Positions 29,710 through 38,422 of a DNA stretch of 64,000 bases are shown here, piece after piece. Source of the DNA: Streptomyces sp. NBC_01241 (lineage in GTDB: Bacteria > Actinomycetota > Actinomycetes > Streptomycetales > Streptomycetaceae); NCBI RefSeq assembly GCF_041435435.1, contig NZ_CP108494.1, positions 1,488,001-1,552,000 of the forward strand, given 5' to 3'. Below the pieces are notes generated by a model, which had not been told where the DNA came from, searched no databases, and worked only from the letters and a program-made list of their open reading frames with translations. The first letter of the stretch is position 1. The number at the start of each line of letters is the position of its first letter. A program made the translations under genes and the position numbers.

Positions 29710-31380
29710 GTGGCCAACGACGGATTCGATTTCTCTCCCGGAGCGCAGATCCCGCTCCAGGGCTCGGGCGGACAGGCGGTGGCGACGAACGCCCTCGCTT
29801 CCGCCGCGTACCGTGACAGCCCGGTGGAGACGATCCTTGACGCCAACAGCGAATGGCACAAGTCCGAAGTCAAGGCAGGCCGTTCCAAGCTTTTCAAGTC
29901 CGACTACTTCAAGCCCAATCTCGGCGAGGCGTTCTCCCGCGCAGTCCAGGAGCGCATGCTGGGCGGCGCCCGGAAGGCGCTCATCCAGTCCTTCGGGACC
30001 GACCCGCAGACGGTCGTCGAGCACTGCCTGTCCGCGACCCGACTCCGCAAGGCACGCGACAGCAAACTGACCGCCGTCACCGCCCTGTTCGGCTTCCTCT
30101 TCCTGCCCGGCATGATCCTGTGGATCATCGCCTTCCGACTGCGCGACGGGCTCGGCAACACCAAGGACAAGGCCCTCGCCACCCTGGGCAACGCCCTGCT
30201 CCCGGTCATCGGCATTGTGGCCCTGTTCTTTCTGATCAAGCTGCCGCTCACCGGATTCCTGGCGCTCTACGTACGGGCGATGATCGTCGCCCCCGTGATC
30301 GGCTGGCTCCTCGCCAAGCGGATCGCCGAATCCTCTGCCAAGGACATGCGCGCCCGCTGGGAAGGACTGCTCTCCGGCGGCGGCGTCATCGCCAAGATCC
30401 CCGAGGCCGTACCGAAGAACCCCAACGAGACGTCCCGCGAGGCACTGCGCCAGGGCCTGGAGAAGCTCTCCGCCGAGCAGCAGTCCAACTCGGTCTTCTA
30501 CGCGGGCCCCAAGGGAATCCTCGGCATGGGAACCCGCTGGGGCAGCTGGCAGCTCGCCGAAGAACTCGTCTCCAAGGAACCCGGCAAGGAATTCCACCAG
30601 TTCCGCAGCTGGGACCTGATACGCGTCATCCACGACCAGCTCAAGGTGCTGGAGCGCGGCCCGCTGAACACCGGCGGATTCCCCACCCCGTCGGTCACCC
30701 ACTGGGTCGTCTCCCCCGTCGGCGAGAACGCCGACTCGGTCTCCCGTCCCGACGGCGAGGACGTCGCCACCTTCCAGGTCAAACCACACGAGATACAGCG
30801 AATCTGCAACCATCAGCAGTTCGGCGGCGGCGACCGGCACTACCTGGGCGTCCAGTTCACCCTCTGGGACGGCCAGTTGGTCATCACCATGATGATCACG
30901 GTCACGGTGCTCTACGAAACCCTGCGCATCGAAGTCACCGGACACGCACTCGGCCCGGTCCACTCGCTCTTCACCAGCAAGCCCGCGGCCAAGACCAAGA
31001 CCGTCAACAAGACCGTCCGGTTCTGGGAGACCCGCGACATCACCCTCGCACTGGTCGAACCCCGCGAAGTCGTCCGTCTCGCCCTGCGCGCACCCCTCAC
31101 CTGGTACCCGCCGCTCCTCGACTACCTGGGCGGCAAGATCGCCCTGCCGGAGCCGTTCGGCCTGCGCCACGCCTGGGCCGAGAAGCCTTGGCGCCACCGC
31201 TTCATGGCCGACGACGCGATGCGCGCCGCCACCCCCGTCCTGCGCGCCGTGCACAGCGCCGCCCTGCGCGTCCTGGAGGAGAACGGCGTGGATACCGAAC
31301 GCTTCGACAACCGCTCGATGATATTGAGCGGCCTGGTCCAGGACCCGACACCGCGCAAGGCCGACCTGTACGACGCGTAG
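29710..31380 (+). CDS. Conserved Streptomyces membrane protein, unknown function
   Basis: About 556 residues from GTG 29710; an in-frame GTG at 29698 is an alternative, and neither has a strong ribosome-binding site. The N-terminal ~110 residues are soluble. Three hydrophobic segments follow (LTAVTALFGFLFLPGMILWII, LLPVIGIVALFFLIKLPL and LALYVRAMIVAPVIGWLLA). A large soluble C-terminal region has another hydrophobic patch, LVITMMITVTVLYETLRIEV. I recognise no catalytic motif or named domain. It lies 147 bp downstream of the EF-G2 gene and is followed by a bidirectional terminator. The call is conserved unknown. Confidence 0.75.
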   Translation: MANDGFDFSPGAQIPLQGSGGQAVATNALASAAYRDSPVETILDANSEWHKSEVKAGRSKLFKSDYFKPNLGEAFSRAVQERMLGGARKALIQSFGTDPQTVVEHCLSATRLRKARDSKLTAVTALFGFLFLPGMILWIIAFRLRDGLGNTKDKALATLGNALLPVIGIVALFFLIKLPLTGFLALYVRAMIVAPVIGWLLAKRIAESSAKDMRARWEGLLSGGGVIAKIPEAVPKNPNETSREALRQGLEKLSAEQQSNSVFYAGPKGILGMGTRWGSWQLAEELVSKEPGKEFHQFRSWDLIRVIHDQLKVLERGPLNTGGFPTPSVTHWVVSPVGENADSVSRPDGEDVATFQVKPHEIQRICNHQQFGGGDRHYLGVQFTLWDGQLVITMMITVTVLYETLRIEVTGHALGPVHSLFTSKPAAKTKTVNKTVRFWETRDITLALVEPREVVRLALRAPLTWYPPLLDYLGGKIALPEPFGLRHAWAEKPWRHRFMADDAMRAATPVLRAVHSAALRVLEENGVDTERFDNRSMILSGLVQDPTPRKADLYDA

Positions 31381-31389
31381 ACAGCGAAA

Positions 31390-31426
31390 GGCCGCCCCGG
31401 CAAAGAAGACGGAGACCGGGGCGGCC
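31390..31426. terminator. Bidirectional terminator between membrane protein and HIT gene
   Basis: GGCCGCCCCGG pairs perfectly with CCGGGGCGGCC (11 bp, 15-nt loop) between two convergent genes. It lies 9 bp after one stop and 21 bp after the other. Confidence 0.85.
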
Positions 31427-31447
31427 CCTTCGAAGCAACAGCCGGGA

Positions 31448-32008
31448 TCAGCCCACCGGCCAGGCGTCGGCCAGCATCTTGCGCGTGTCGGCGAGCAGTT
31501 GCGGCAGCACCTTCGTGTGCCCGACCACCGGCATGAAGTTGGTGTCACCGCCCCAGCGCGGCACCAGGTGCTGGTGCAAGTGGGCCGCGATACCGGCTCC
31601 CGCCACGGCCCCCTGGTTCATACCGATATTGAATCCGTGCGCCCCCGATGCCGTCCGCAGTGCCACCATCGCCCGCTTGGTGAAGTCGGCGAGTTCCAGT
31701 GTCTCCGGACCGTCCAGCTCCGTGTAGTCCGCGACATGCCGGTACGGCACCACCATCAGATGACCGCCGTTGTACGGGTACAGATTCAGCACGGCATAGA
31801 CATGCTTGCCACGTGCCACGACAAGCCCGTCCTCGTCCGACTGCGACGGAATCGCGCAGAACGGACAGCCATCGCCGGCCTCCGGACCGGACGGCTTGTT
31901 CTCACCCTGGATGTAGGCCATCCGGTGGGGCGTCCACAGGCGCTGGAACGCGTCGGGCGTCCCGACTCCGATCTGCTGCTCCGGCTCACTCGTCATGCCG
32001 ATCAGCAT
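31448..32008 (-). CDS. HIT-domain protein, Ap4A phosphorylase-like
   Basis: The 186-residue histidine-triad protein has NLYPYNGGHLMVVPYRHV and the triad AAHLHQHLVPRWGGDTNF (HLHQH, residues 143-147). A CPFC pair (48-51) may bind zinc. The sequence LWTPHRMAYI and the C-terminal VLPQLLADTRKMLADAW match mycobacterial Rv2613c, described as a diadenosine tetraphosphate phosphorylase. It probably degrades Ap4A-type nucleotides. ATG 32008 is preferred because GGAG lies 9 nt upstream; a second ATG at 31996 has no such site. In mycobacteria it lies between thrS and pgsA; here the K+ channel, EF-G2 and unknown membrane genes are interposed. Confidence 0.9.
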   Translation of the reverse strand: MLIGMTSEPEQQIGVGTPDAFQRLWTPHRMAYIQGENKPSGPEAGDGCPFCAIPSQSDEDGLVVARGKHVYAVLNLYPYNGGHLMVVPYRHVADYTELDGPETLELADFTKRAMVALRTASGAHGFNIGMNQGAVAGAGIAAHLHQHLVPRWGGDTNFMPVVGHTKVLPQLLADTRKMLADAWPVG

Positions 32009-32074
32009 ATTGCTTCGCTCCAGGGCAGCGTGTCGCCGGGGCCGCACCCGTCGGCGCCCGGCGATGCTGAGGCG

Positions 32075-32752
32075 GTGATCGACCAGCCCGCGGACTCCAC
32101 CCCTCCTCGTTTCAGGCATTGGGAGCAGCGCACGGAAGTGCCTCTCTTCGGCGCCTCGCTGCTCTTCCTGCTCGGTTACGCGGTCCGCGTGCTCGCCCCG
32201 CACGACGCCCGGCCATGGCGCGAGATCGCCCTCGCGCTGGTCTGCGCGACCTGGCTGGTCTTCGCCGCGGACTATGCGGTACGACTCCGGCTCAGCGGCC
32301 TCGGTCACCGTTTCGTCCGTGTGCACTGGCTGGACACGGTGGTCCTGCTGCTTCCCCTGCTGCGACCGCTGCGCCTGATCCGGCTCTACACGGCGGTCCA
32401 GCAGCGCAGGGAGCAGCCGCGGCTGAGCCTGTACGCGCGCGTGATCGCCTACGCCGGCGTGAGCGCCCTGCTGCTCGGCTTCTCCGCTGCGCTCGCCGTG
32501 TACCACCAGGAGCACACCGCGAAGGGTGCCTCGATCCGCACGTTCGGCGACGCGGTGTGGTGGGCCTGCGAGACGCTCACGACGGTGGGATACGGGGACA
32601 CGGTGCCGGTCACCCCGAGCGGCCGGGTCGTGGCATCGGGCCTGATGGCCTGCGGTCTGGCGCTGCTGGGGGCGGTGACGGGTTCGTTCTCGTCGTGGCT
32701 GCTGCAGGTGTTCAAGCGGGAGGACGAGAAGAAGCCCCCGGAGAGCAGGTAG
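32075..32752 (+). CDS. Two-pore-type potassium channel family protein
   Basis: The 225-residue membrane protein carries the K+ selectivity filter TTVGYGD (residues 169-175) after a pore helix (AVWWACETL). The final helix SGLMACGLALLGAVTGSFSS follows. Upstream helices include FGASLLFLLGYAVRVL and EIALALVCATWLVFAADY. A basic stretch LLRPLRLIRLYTAVQQRR resembles a degenerate S4 voltage sensor. No cytoplasmic RCK domain is present. GTG 32075 has GAGG only a few nt upstream, so the start is moderately certain. The gene converges with thrS over a shared terminator and is divergent from the HIT gene. Confidence 0.88.
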   Translation: MIDQPADSTPPRFRHWEQRTEVPLFGASLLFLLGYAVRVLAPHDARPWREIALALVCATWLVFAADYAVRLRLSGLGHRFVRVHWLDTVVLLLPLLRPLRLIRLYTAVQQRREQPRLSLYARVIAYAGVSALLLGFSAALAVYHQEHTAKGASIRTFGDAVWWACETLTTVGYGDTVPVTPSGRVVASGLMACGLALLGAVTGSFSSWLLQVFKREDEKKPPESR

Positions 32753-32763
32753 CTCTCCGGGGG
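32735..32763. terminator. Bidirectional terminator between channel gene and thrS
   Basis: CCCCCGGAGAGC pairs perfectly with GCTCTCCGGGGG around a 5-nt loop. The stop codon of the channel gene lies within the hairpin, and the thrS stop is 18 bp further on. Confidence 0.9.
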
Positions 32764-32780
32764 TCTCCCACTCCGTGCCG

Positions 32781-34766
32781 TCAGACCTGGACGCGGTCCT
32801 CGACGGCCTTCTGGATCTTGGCGATGGCGTCCTCGACGGGGATGCCGTTCTCCTGCGATCCGTCGCGGTAGCGGAAGGAGACAGCGCCGTTGGCCATGTC
32901 CTCGTCACCCGCGATGATCATGAAGGGCACCTTGGCCTTCTGCTGGTTCCGAATCTTCTTCTGCATCCGGTCGGACGAGGCGTCCACCTCGACCCGCAGG
33001 CCCTTCTTCCTTGCCTCCGCGGCGAACTCCTGGAGGTAGGGGATGTGGGCGTCGCCGATCGGAATGCCGACCGCCTGCACCGGGGCCAGCCACACCGGGA
33101 ACGCACCCGCGTAGTGCTCGAGCAGCACCGCGAAGAAGCGCTCGATGGAGCCGAACAGAGCACGGTGGATCATGACCGGGCGCTGCTTGGTGCCGTCCGG
33201 GCCGGTGTACTCCAGGTTGAAGCGCTCCGGCAGGTTGAAGTCGAGCTGGACGGTCGACATCTGCCAGGTACGACCGATGGCGTCGCGTGCCTGCACGGAG
33301 ATCTTCGGGCCGTAGAACGCTGCGCCGCCCGGGTCCGGGACCAGCGGCAGGCCCTGCTTCTCGGCGACCTGGCGCAGCGTCTCGGTGGCCTCTTCCCACA
33401 CCTCGTCGGAGCCGACGAACTTCACCGGGTCCTTGGTGGAGAGCTCCAGGTAGAAGTCGGTCAGACCGTAGTCGCGGAGCAGGTTCAGGACGAAGGTGAG
33501 CGTCTTGTCGAGCTCCTCCGCCATCTGCTCCTTGGTGCAGTAGATGTGCGCGTCGTCCTGCGTGAAGCCGCGGGCCCGGGTGAGGCCGTGCACGACGCCG
33601 GACTTCTCGTACCGGTACACGGTCCCGAACTCGAAGAGCCTCAAGGGCAGTTCACGGTACGAACGCCCGCGCGCATCGAAGATCAGGTTGTGCATCGGGC
33701 AGTTCATGGGCTTGAGGTAGTAGTCCACGCCCTCGTCGAGCTGCATGGGCGGGTACATGCCTTCGGAGTACCAGTCCAGGTGGCCGGACTTCTCGAAGAG
33801 CTTGCCCTTGGTGGCGTGCGGCGAGTAGACGAACTCGTAGCCCTCCTCCTCGTGACGCCGGCGCGAGTAGTCCTCCATGGTGCGGCGGATGATGCCGCCC
33901 TTGGGGTGGAAGACCGCGAGACCGGAACCGATCTCGTCCGGGAAGGAGAAGAGATCAAGCTCGTTGCCGAGCTTGCGGTGGTCGCGCTTGGCGGCCTCCT
34001 CCAGGAACTCCAAGTGCGCCTTCAGCTGGTCCTTGGTCGGCCAGGCCGTCCCGTAGATCCGCTGGAGCATGGGGTTCTTCTCGCTGCCCCGCCAGTACGC
34101 CGCGGCGTTCCGCATCAGCTTGAACGCCGGGATGAACCGGGTGGTCGGCAGGTGCGGGCCGCGGCACAGGTCCTTCCAGCACAGCTCGCCGGTCTTCGGG
34201 TCGAGGTTGTCGTAGATGGTCAGCTCGCCGCCGCCCACCTCGACATCCGCGCCGTCTCCGGCGTTCTCGACGGAGTCGGAGCCCTTGATGCCGATGAGCT
34301 CCAGCTTGTACGGCTCGTCCGCCAGCTCCTCGCGCGCGGCCTCGTCCGTCACGACCCGGCGGGAGAACCGCTGCCCCCGCTTCTGGATCTCCTGCATCTT
34401 CTTCTCGATGGCCTTGAGGTCCTCGGGAGTGAACGGCTTCTCGACGTCGAAGTCGTAGTAGAAGCCGTCCTTGACCGGCGGGCCGATGCCCAGCTTGGCC
34501 TCGGGGAAGAGCTGCTGAACGGCCTGCGCCATGACGTGCGCGGTGGAGTGCCGGAGGATGTTCAGACCGTCCTCGGAGGAGATCTCGACGGGCTCGACGA
34601 CCTCGCCGTCGGCGACGGCGTACGCGAGGTCCTTCAGCTCACCGGCGATCCGGGCGGCGACAACGGTGCGCTCGCCGGGGAACAGCTCGGCCGCCGTAGT
34701 GCCCGTCGTCACCACGCGCTCTTCCCGCTCGGAATCGCGTTGGATGATCACACGGACGTCTGACAC
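32781..34766 (-). CDS. thrS: Threonyl-tRNA synthetase
   Basis: The 661-residue class II synthetase has an N-terminal TGS domain and an editing/SAD domain with [14 protein letters not shown] and [15 protein letters not shown] zinc ligands ([14 protein letters not shown]). The catalytic domain has motif 2 [31 protein letters not shown] and motif 3 [16 protein letters not shown]. The anticodon-binding domain contains [18 protein letters not shown] 34766 has AGGAGAG upstream. No T-box leader is apparent in the 127 bp to the next gene. Length is standard for actinobacterial ThrRS. Confidence 0.97.
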   Translation of the reverse strand: MSDVRVIIQRDSEREERVVTTGTTAAELFPGERTVVAARIAGELKDLAYAVADGEVVEPVEISSEDGLNILRHSTAHVMAQAVQQLFPEAKLGIGPPVKDGFYYDFDVEKPFTPEDLKAIEKKMQEIQKRGQRFSRRVVTDEAAREELADEPYKLELIGIKGSDSVENAGDGADVEVGGGELTIYDNLDPKTGELCWKDLCRGPHLPTTRFIPAFKLMRNAAAYWRGSEKNPMLQRIYGTAWPTKDQLKAHLEFLEEAAKRDHRKLGNELDLFSFPDEIGSGLAVFHPKGGIIRRTMEDYSRRRHEEEGYEFVYSPHATKGKLFEKSGHLDWYSEGMYPPMQLDEGVDYYLKPMNCPMHNLIFDARGRSYRELPLRLFEFGTVYRYEKSGVVHGLTRARGFTQDDAHIYCTKEQMAEELDKTLTFVLNLLRDYGLTDFYLELSTKDPVKFVGSDEVWEEATETLRQVAEKQGLPLVPDPGGAAFYGPKISVQARDAIGRTWQMSTVQLDFNLPERFNLEYTGPDGTKQRPVMIHRALFGSIERFFAVLLEHYAGAFPVWLAPVQAVGIPIGDAHIPYLQEFAAEARKKGLRVEVDASSDRMQKKIRNQQKAKVPFMIIAGDEDMANGAVSFRYRDGSQENGIPVEDAIAKIQKAVEDRVQV

Positions 34767-34893
34767 CGGTCTCTCCTGACTCAGGGGGTACGCACGCATG
34801 CGTGGTGCACGTGCGATACGAATCGTACCGAGCCGCGGGCCCCCTCTGCGAAACGGTGGAGCGATGAAGGCCCCCGGCTCCCCCACTACGCCC

Positions 34894-36186
34894 CTATTCG
34901 CCCGTGCACGCCTCCTCGAAATAGTCGACGTTCTCCTGGAGCGACTTCATCAGCCGGTCCCGTTCCGCCTCGTCCACCTGCACGGGCACCACCTGCGCGG
35001 TCCGGGTCAGCCGCCGGAAGCCGCCGCGGCTCTCCAGCCTGCCCTCCACCGTGATCGGCAGCCCCACCAGGTGGGCGTGGCCGGCGATCCGGTACGCCTC
35101 CTCGTCCAGCTCCAGCCGTACGTGCGCCACCTCGGCGCCGGCCAGCACCCGCAGCCGTACGATTCCGGCGCCCCGCGGTCCCGAGCGGCGCAGCCGGACG
35201 ACGGCGCCGGTGATCCGTACCGTCACGGCGGGCTCGTCCCGGAGGTAGCGGGCACCCGCCCGGCGCAGGGCGGGCAGGTCGCCCGGGGAGAATTCCACCG
35301 GCTCGGGACGGGCCGGACAGCCCTCGGGGATCCCGGCGGCGGGCGCCCACTGAAGGGCGATCCCGGCCCCCTCCGAGCCCTGGACCAGCGCGATGAGGGC
35401 CTCGGTGAGTTCCCGGCCGGCTCCTGCCTCGACGGCGGTGTCGAAAGCTTCGAACCCGCCCGTGGCCCGCTGGTAGTCCACGGCGTCGCGGGTGGCGTGC
35501 AGGGCGTGGTAGAGCCGTACGGCGACGGGCCGGCCCGGTTCGACGGGGACGAACGCGGCGAGATCGCGGCCGCCGGGCGCGGGCCCGACGAGGATGCCGT
35601 CGAGGGCCGCCCGGGCCCTGCGGCGGTGGCGTGCGCCGTGGTAGCCAGCGCGTGCCCGGACGGCGAGGGCTCCGGCGAGCAGGAGCTGCCGGGCGGCGCT
35701 GTGCAGTTGCTCCGCTCCCGTCCAGCCTGCCGCCCCGGCCGCTCCCCCGACGGGTTCGGGGACCTCGCGCCACCACCGGATCTCGTCGCTGGGCACGGCG
35801 AGGGAGACCAGGACTTCGCGGGCGGAGGGTGCGGCGCTGCGAGCAAGGGCGGTCAGCGCCTCGCCGAGGAGGTCCTCGCTGTCGGGGAAGGCGGTGGTGT
35901 CGGGTACGAGGAGGCTCGTACCGCCGCCGGGCGGGGCCGGTGGTCCCGGTGGGGTCCACCGGCTGTACCGCCCGGCCGCTCCGCCGCGGCGGAGCCAGCC
36001 GTGCCGGTCGAGCAGGGCGGCGAGGACCGCGGGGTCGACCCGGGCGGGGTCGGGGACGTCCCCGGGTGGCCGGGGAGCGGTGGGCCACGCTCCCGCGGAT
36101 TCGCTCGGGTGCGGGCGCATGGCTGACGTGATCACTTCGTTGGCAGAGTTGGCGGAGTTGGCGGACTCGTCCATCGGCCGGTGCAT
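34894..36186 (-). CDS. Conserved unknown protein with OB-like C-terminal domain
   Basis: The 430-residue protein has an N-terminal region with a tiny Ser-Ala-Asn repeat (SANSANSAN, from three near-identical 9-bp units) and Pro-rich linkers. A middle domain contains [20 protein letters not shown], a charged [20 protein letters not shown] and [20 protein letters not shown]. The C-terminal ~130 residues ([53 protein letters not shown]) have the beta-rich pattern of an OB-like domain. I do not recognise a named family. The ATG start overlaps the stop of the DUF4365 gene (TGATG), so the two are tightly coupled. The C-terminus ends 127 bp before thrS. Confidence 0.7.
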   Translation of the reverse strand: MHRPMDESANSANSANEVITSAMRPHPSESAGAWPTAPRPPGDVPDPARVDPAVLAALLDRHGWLRRGGAAGRYSRWTPPGPPAPPGGGTSLLVPDTTAFPDSEDLLGEALTALARSAAPSAREVLVSLAVPSDEIRWWREVPEPVGGAAGAAGWTGAEQLHSAARQLLLAGALAVRARAGYHGARHRRRARAALDGILVGPAPGGRDLAAFVPVEPGRPVAVRLYHALHATRDAVDYQRATGGFEAFDTAVEAGAGRELTEALIALVQGSEGAGIALQWAPAAGIPEGCPARPEPVEFSPGDLPALRRAGARYLRDEPAVTVRITGAVVRLRRSGPRGAGIVRLRVLAGAEVAHVRLELDEEAYRIAGHAHLVGLPITVEGRLESRGGFRRLTRTAQVVPVQVDEAERDRLMKSLQENVDYFEEACTGE

Positions 36187-36752
36187 CAGGGTCTCCCTCC
36201 CGCCCCTACGCGGGTCATGATCTCGCAGAGCGCCCGGTCGTCGAAGATGCGCGAGGTCGGGATCCGCACGGTGGTCCGGTGCCGGCCAGTGACCGCGTGG
36301 CCGGCCAGGTTGGTCCAGTAGCAGCAGTGCCGCAGGTCGAGCCGGTCGTGTCCGGCGCGCAGCCACTCGTCCTGGCTGCGCGGCACGATCATCACGACGA
36401 GGATCTTGTGGACCGACACGGGAGTCCGGGCGAGTTTCACGAGATGCGCGTTGTCGAGCGTGAAGGAGAACGTCGGTCCCGGCGGGTGCGGCGGGATCTG
36501 GTAGGTGCATTTGAGCTGCACCTTTATGGTCACTTCGTCGTCCACGGCATGGCCCGGGGCGCCATGGCTGACGTGCCAGTCGATGCCGTTGTCGGGGAAG
36601 GGCTGCGACAGGGAACACCCCGCCGCGGCCGCGACCGCGTGCAAGTAGCCCACCTGGAGCGTCTCCATGCAGGCGGTGGTGGCGAGTGCGCCGCGCAGCG
36701 GTGCGATCCGCTGGGGCAGCAGCCCGCTCGGTTCGGGCTGCGCGAGCGCCAT
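36186..36752 (-). CDS. DUF4365 domain protein, nuclease-like
   Basis: The 188-residue protein from ATG 36752 (GGAAGG about 11 nt upstream) carries GIDWHVSHG followed by VTIKVQLKCTYQIPP. These resemble the D...(E/Q)xK core of the PD-(D/E)xK nuclease-like DUF4365 family. The C-terminal half contains KLARTPVSVHKILVVMIVP and RHCCYWTNLAGH, also typical of DUF4365. Nuclease activity is inferred from fold only; the second acidic position is Q in the family. It is the upstream partner of the OB-like unknown gene and lies divergent to a DnaQ-type exonuclease 206 bp away, suggesting a nucleic-acid-related role. Confidence 0.75.
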   Translation of the reverse strand: MALAQPEPSGLLPQRIAPLRGALATTACMETLQVGYLHAVAAAAGCSLSQPFPDNGIDWHVSHGAPGHAVDDEVTIKVQLKCTYQIPPHPPGPTFSFTLDNAHLVKLARTPVSVHKILVVMIVPRSQDEWLRAGHDRLDLRHCCYWTNLAGHAVTGRHRTTVRIPTSRIFDDRALCEIMTRVGAGGRP

Positions 36753-36958
36753 GGCTGCGTGGGCCTTCCGGGCTGTGCCGATCGGTTCTTCGACGGAGGG
36801 ATCTCGATGGCGGGATGACGGACAACTTCCGTTCCCCCCACCTGTGTTGTCACCGCACGGAACGGCGCGCAAACGGCGTATCAGGCAAAGGGTGCGGGTA
36901 TCACCGGACCGGGCAGGGGAATCACGCCATCTGCCGTTCGGGCACGAGGAGTTCGGGG

Positions 36959-37684
36959 ATGACTCACTGGTACGAAGGGCCACTGGCCGCATTTGACACC
37001 GAGACAACGGGAGTGGACGTCGAGGGGGACCGGATCGTCTCGGCCGCCCTGGTCGTCCAGGACACGGCAGGCGGGCGGGCGCGGGTCACCCGCTGGCTGG
37101 TGAATCCGGGGGTTCCGGTGCCCGTGGGGGCGACCGCGATCCACGGTCTGACCGACGAACATCTTCAGCGCAACGGCCGCTGGCCCGCGCCGGTGGTGGA
37201 GGAGATAGCCCGTGCGCTCGCCGAGCAGTGCGCGTCCGGCCGGCCGCTCGTCGTGATGAACGCACCGTTCGATCTGACCCTGCTGGACCGGGAGTTGAGG
37301 CGTCACCGCGCTTCGTCACTCGCCCAGTACCTGCAGAACACACCGCTGTGCGTGCTGGATCCGCGCGTGCTCGACAAGCATCTGGACCGCTACCGCAAGG
37401 GGCGGCGGACCCTCACCGATCTCTGCGAGCTGTACGGGGTGGTGCTGGACGGCGCGCACGACGCGGCGGCCGATGCGGCGGCCTCGCTGGAGCTGGTTCG
37501 GGCGGTGGGGCGGCGGTTCTCGTCCCGGCTGGAGCGGCTGTCCCCGCCGGAGCTGCACACGTTGCAGGCCGTGTGGCATGCGGCACAGGCGCGTGGGCTG
37601 CAGGCGTGGTTCGCGAAGAACGGCACGGTCGAAGCGGTGGACCCCGCGTGGCCGCTGCGCCCGGAACTGCCCGCCGCGGCGTGA
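36959..37684 (+). CDS. DnaQ-family 3'-5' exonuclease
   Basis: The 241-residue DEDDh exonuclease has Exo I FDTETTGVDVEGDR (residues ~12-25) and IHGLTDEHLQ. Exo II is VVMNAPFDLTLLDREL and Exo III is GAHDAAADAAASLEL, with the catalytic H and D five apart. These are the residues of DNA polymerase III epsilon-like proofreading enzymes, but the protein is a stand-alone, short form. The C-terminal ~60 residues (LHTLQAVWHAAQARGLQAWF) are conserved in Streptomyces homologs. ATG 36959 has GAGGAG 8 nt upstream. It is divergent from the DUF4365 pair and ends before a terminator and tRNA-Val. Confidence 0.92.
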   Translation: MTHWYEGPLAAFDTETTGVDVEGDRIVSAALVVQDTAGGRARVTRWLVNPGVPVPVGATAIHGLTDEHLQRNGRWPAPVVEEIARALAEQCASGRPLVVMNAPFDLTLLDRELRRHRASSLAQYLQNTPLCVLDPRVLDKHLDRYRKGRRTLTDLCELYGVVLDGAHDAAADAAASLELVRAVGRRFSSRLERLSPPELHTLQAVWHAAQARGLQAWFAKNGTVEAVDPAWPLRPELPAAA

Positions 37685-37740
37685 TCGGACGATTCGGGCC
37701 GACGGACACCGGACCGGCTCCCGCGCCCGGACACGCAGAA

Positions 37741-37771
37741 GCCGGTCCGTCGATTCTGCTGACGGACCGGC
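37741..37771. terminator. Terminator between exonuclease and tRNA-Val
   Basis: GCCGGTCCGTC pairs perfectly with GACGGACCGGC (11 bp, 9-nt loop). It can serve the exonuclease gene on the plus strand and the tRNA on the minus strand. Confidence 0.8.
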
Positions 37772-37781
37772 CTCTTCCGGG

Positions 37782-37853
37782 TGGGCGATACTGGGTTCGA
37801 ACCAGTGACCTCTTCGGTGTGAACGAAGCGCTCTCCCACTGAGCTAATCGCCC
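37782..37853 (-). tRNA. tRNA-Val (anticodon CAC)
   Basis: The 72-nt cloverleaf has acceptor GGGCGAT pairing with ATCGCCC and anticodon stem CTTCG/CGAAG with loop TTCACAC. The T arm is CTGGTTCGAACCCAG and the discriminator is A; CCA is not encoded. It is identical to the copy at 41125-41196. Confidence 0.96.
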
Positions 37854-37892
37854 GGGAACGGGTTGAACCATACAGGGCTCACGGCGTCCGGT

Positions 37893-38339
37893 TCAAACTC
37901 CTTCCAGCCAGGCCGTGAGGCCCCGGCACCCGGCGCGCATCATCAGGGCGTGGTTGGCCCGGAACACGGCGCGTCCGGGCATCGCGAGGAGCCGCATCAG
38001 CCGTCGGTGCACCTCGACCTCCTGCTCGTACGTGGCACGGCTGCCTGCGCCGTGCGCGGTGACCGTCCACCGGGCCCAGCCGACGAGGTCGCCGCCGAGG
38101 GCCGCTTCGAGGACCCGGGCCGCGGGGTCGCGGCGGTGTTCGCGGACGGTCATGACGAGGTCGTACGGGAGGAAGGAGCGGATCCGGGTGGTACCGGTGG
38201 TGCCGTCGACCGAGGTGACCTCGCGGACCTGCGGCCACCATCGCGGGTAGTCGTCGGGGCGTCCGAGGATCTCGTACACGGTGTCGGGCGGCCCCGGCAG
38301 GTCCCAGACACTCACGAATCGGTAGTGACTCCAGTCCAT
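37893..38339 (-). CDS. SRPBCC (START/polyketide cyclase-like) protein
   Basis: The 148-residue protein begins MDWSHYRFVSVWDL. It has the helix-grip pattern of SRPBCC proteins: PPDTVYEILGRPDDYPRWWPQVREV, then IRSFLPYDLVMTVREHRRD and a long C-terminal helix RAVFRANHALMMRAGCRGLTAWLEGV. Such proteins hold hydrophobic ligands or act as cyclases and dehydratases; the ligand is unknown. It is divergent from the large membrane protein gene with 83 bp between starts. Both lie between the two identical tRNA-Val genes. Confidence 0.85.
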   Translation of the reverse strand: MDWSHYRFVSVWDLPGPPDTVYEILGRPDDYPRWWPQVREVTSVDGTTGTTRIRSFLPYDLVMTVREHRRDPAARVLEAALGGDLVGWARWTVTAHGAGSRATYEQEVEVHRRLMRLLAMPGRAVFRANHALMMRAGCRGLTAWLEGV

Positions 38340-38422
38340 GACCCAAGTCTGCGCGTACTCAGCCGGGGAACTGAGTATCCGAGCCCATGTCCGGTCCTGT
38401 TGCTCGCGCCACACTCCCGTCC

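Noticed and set aside
27400..31548. A 1382-codon open frame antisense to the EF-G2 and membrane-protein genes
   Set aside because: It spans two well-supported genes and their terminator; the translation is Gly/Val/Arg mirror sequence without motifs.
34767..34893. T-box leader for thrS
   Set aside because: The gap is only 127 bp and lacks the T-box consensus and a threonine specifier loop.
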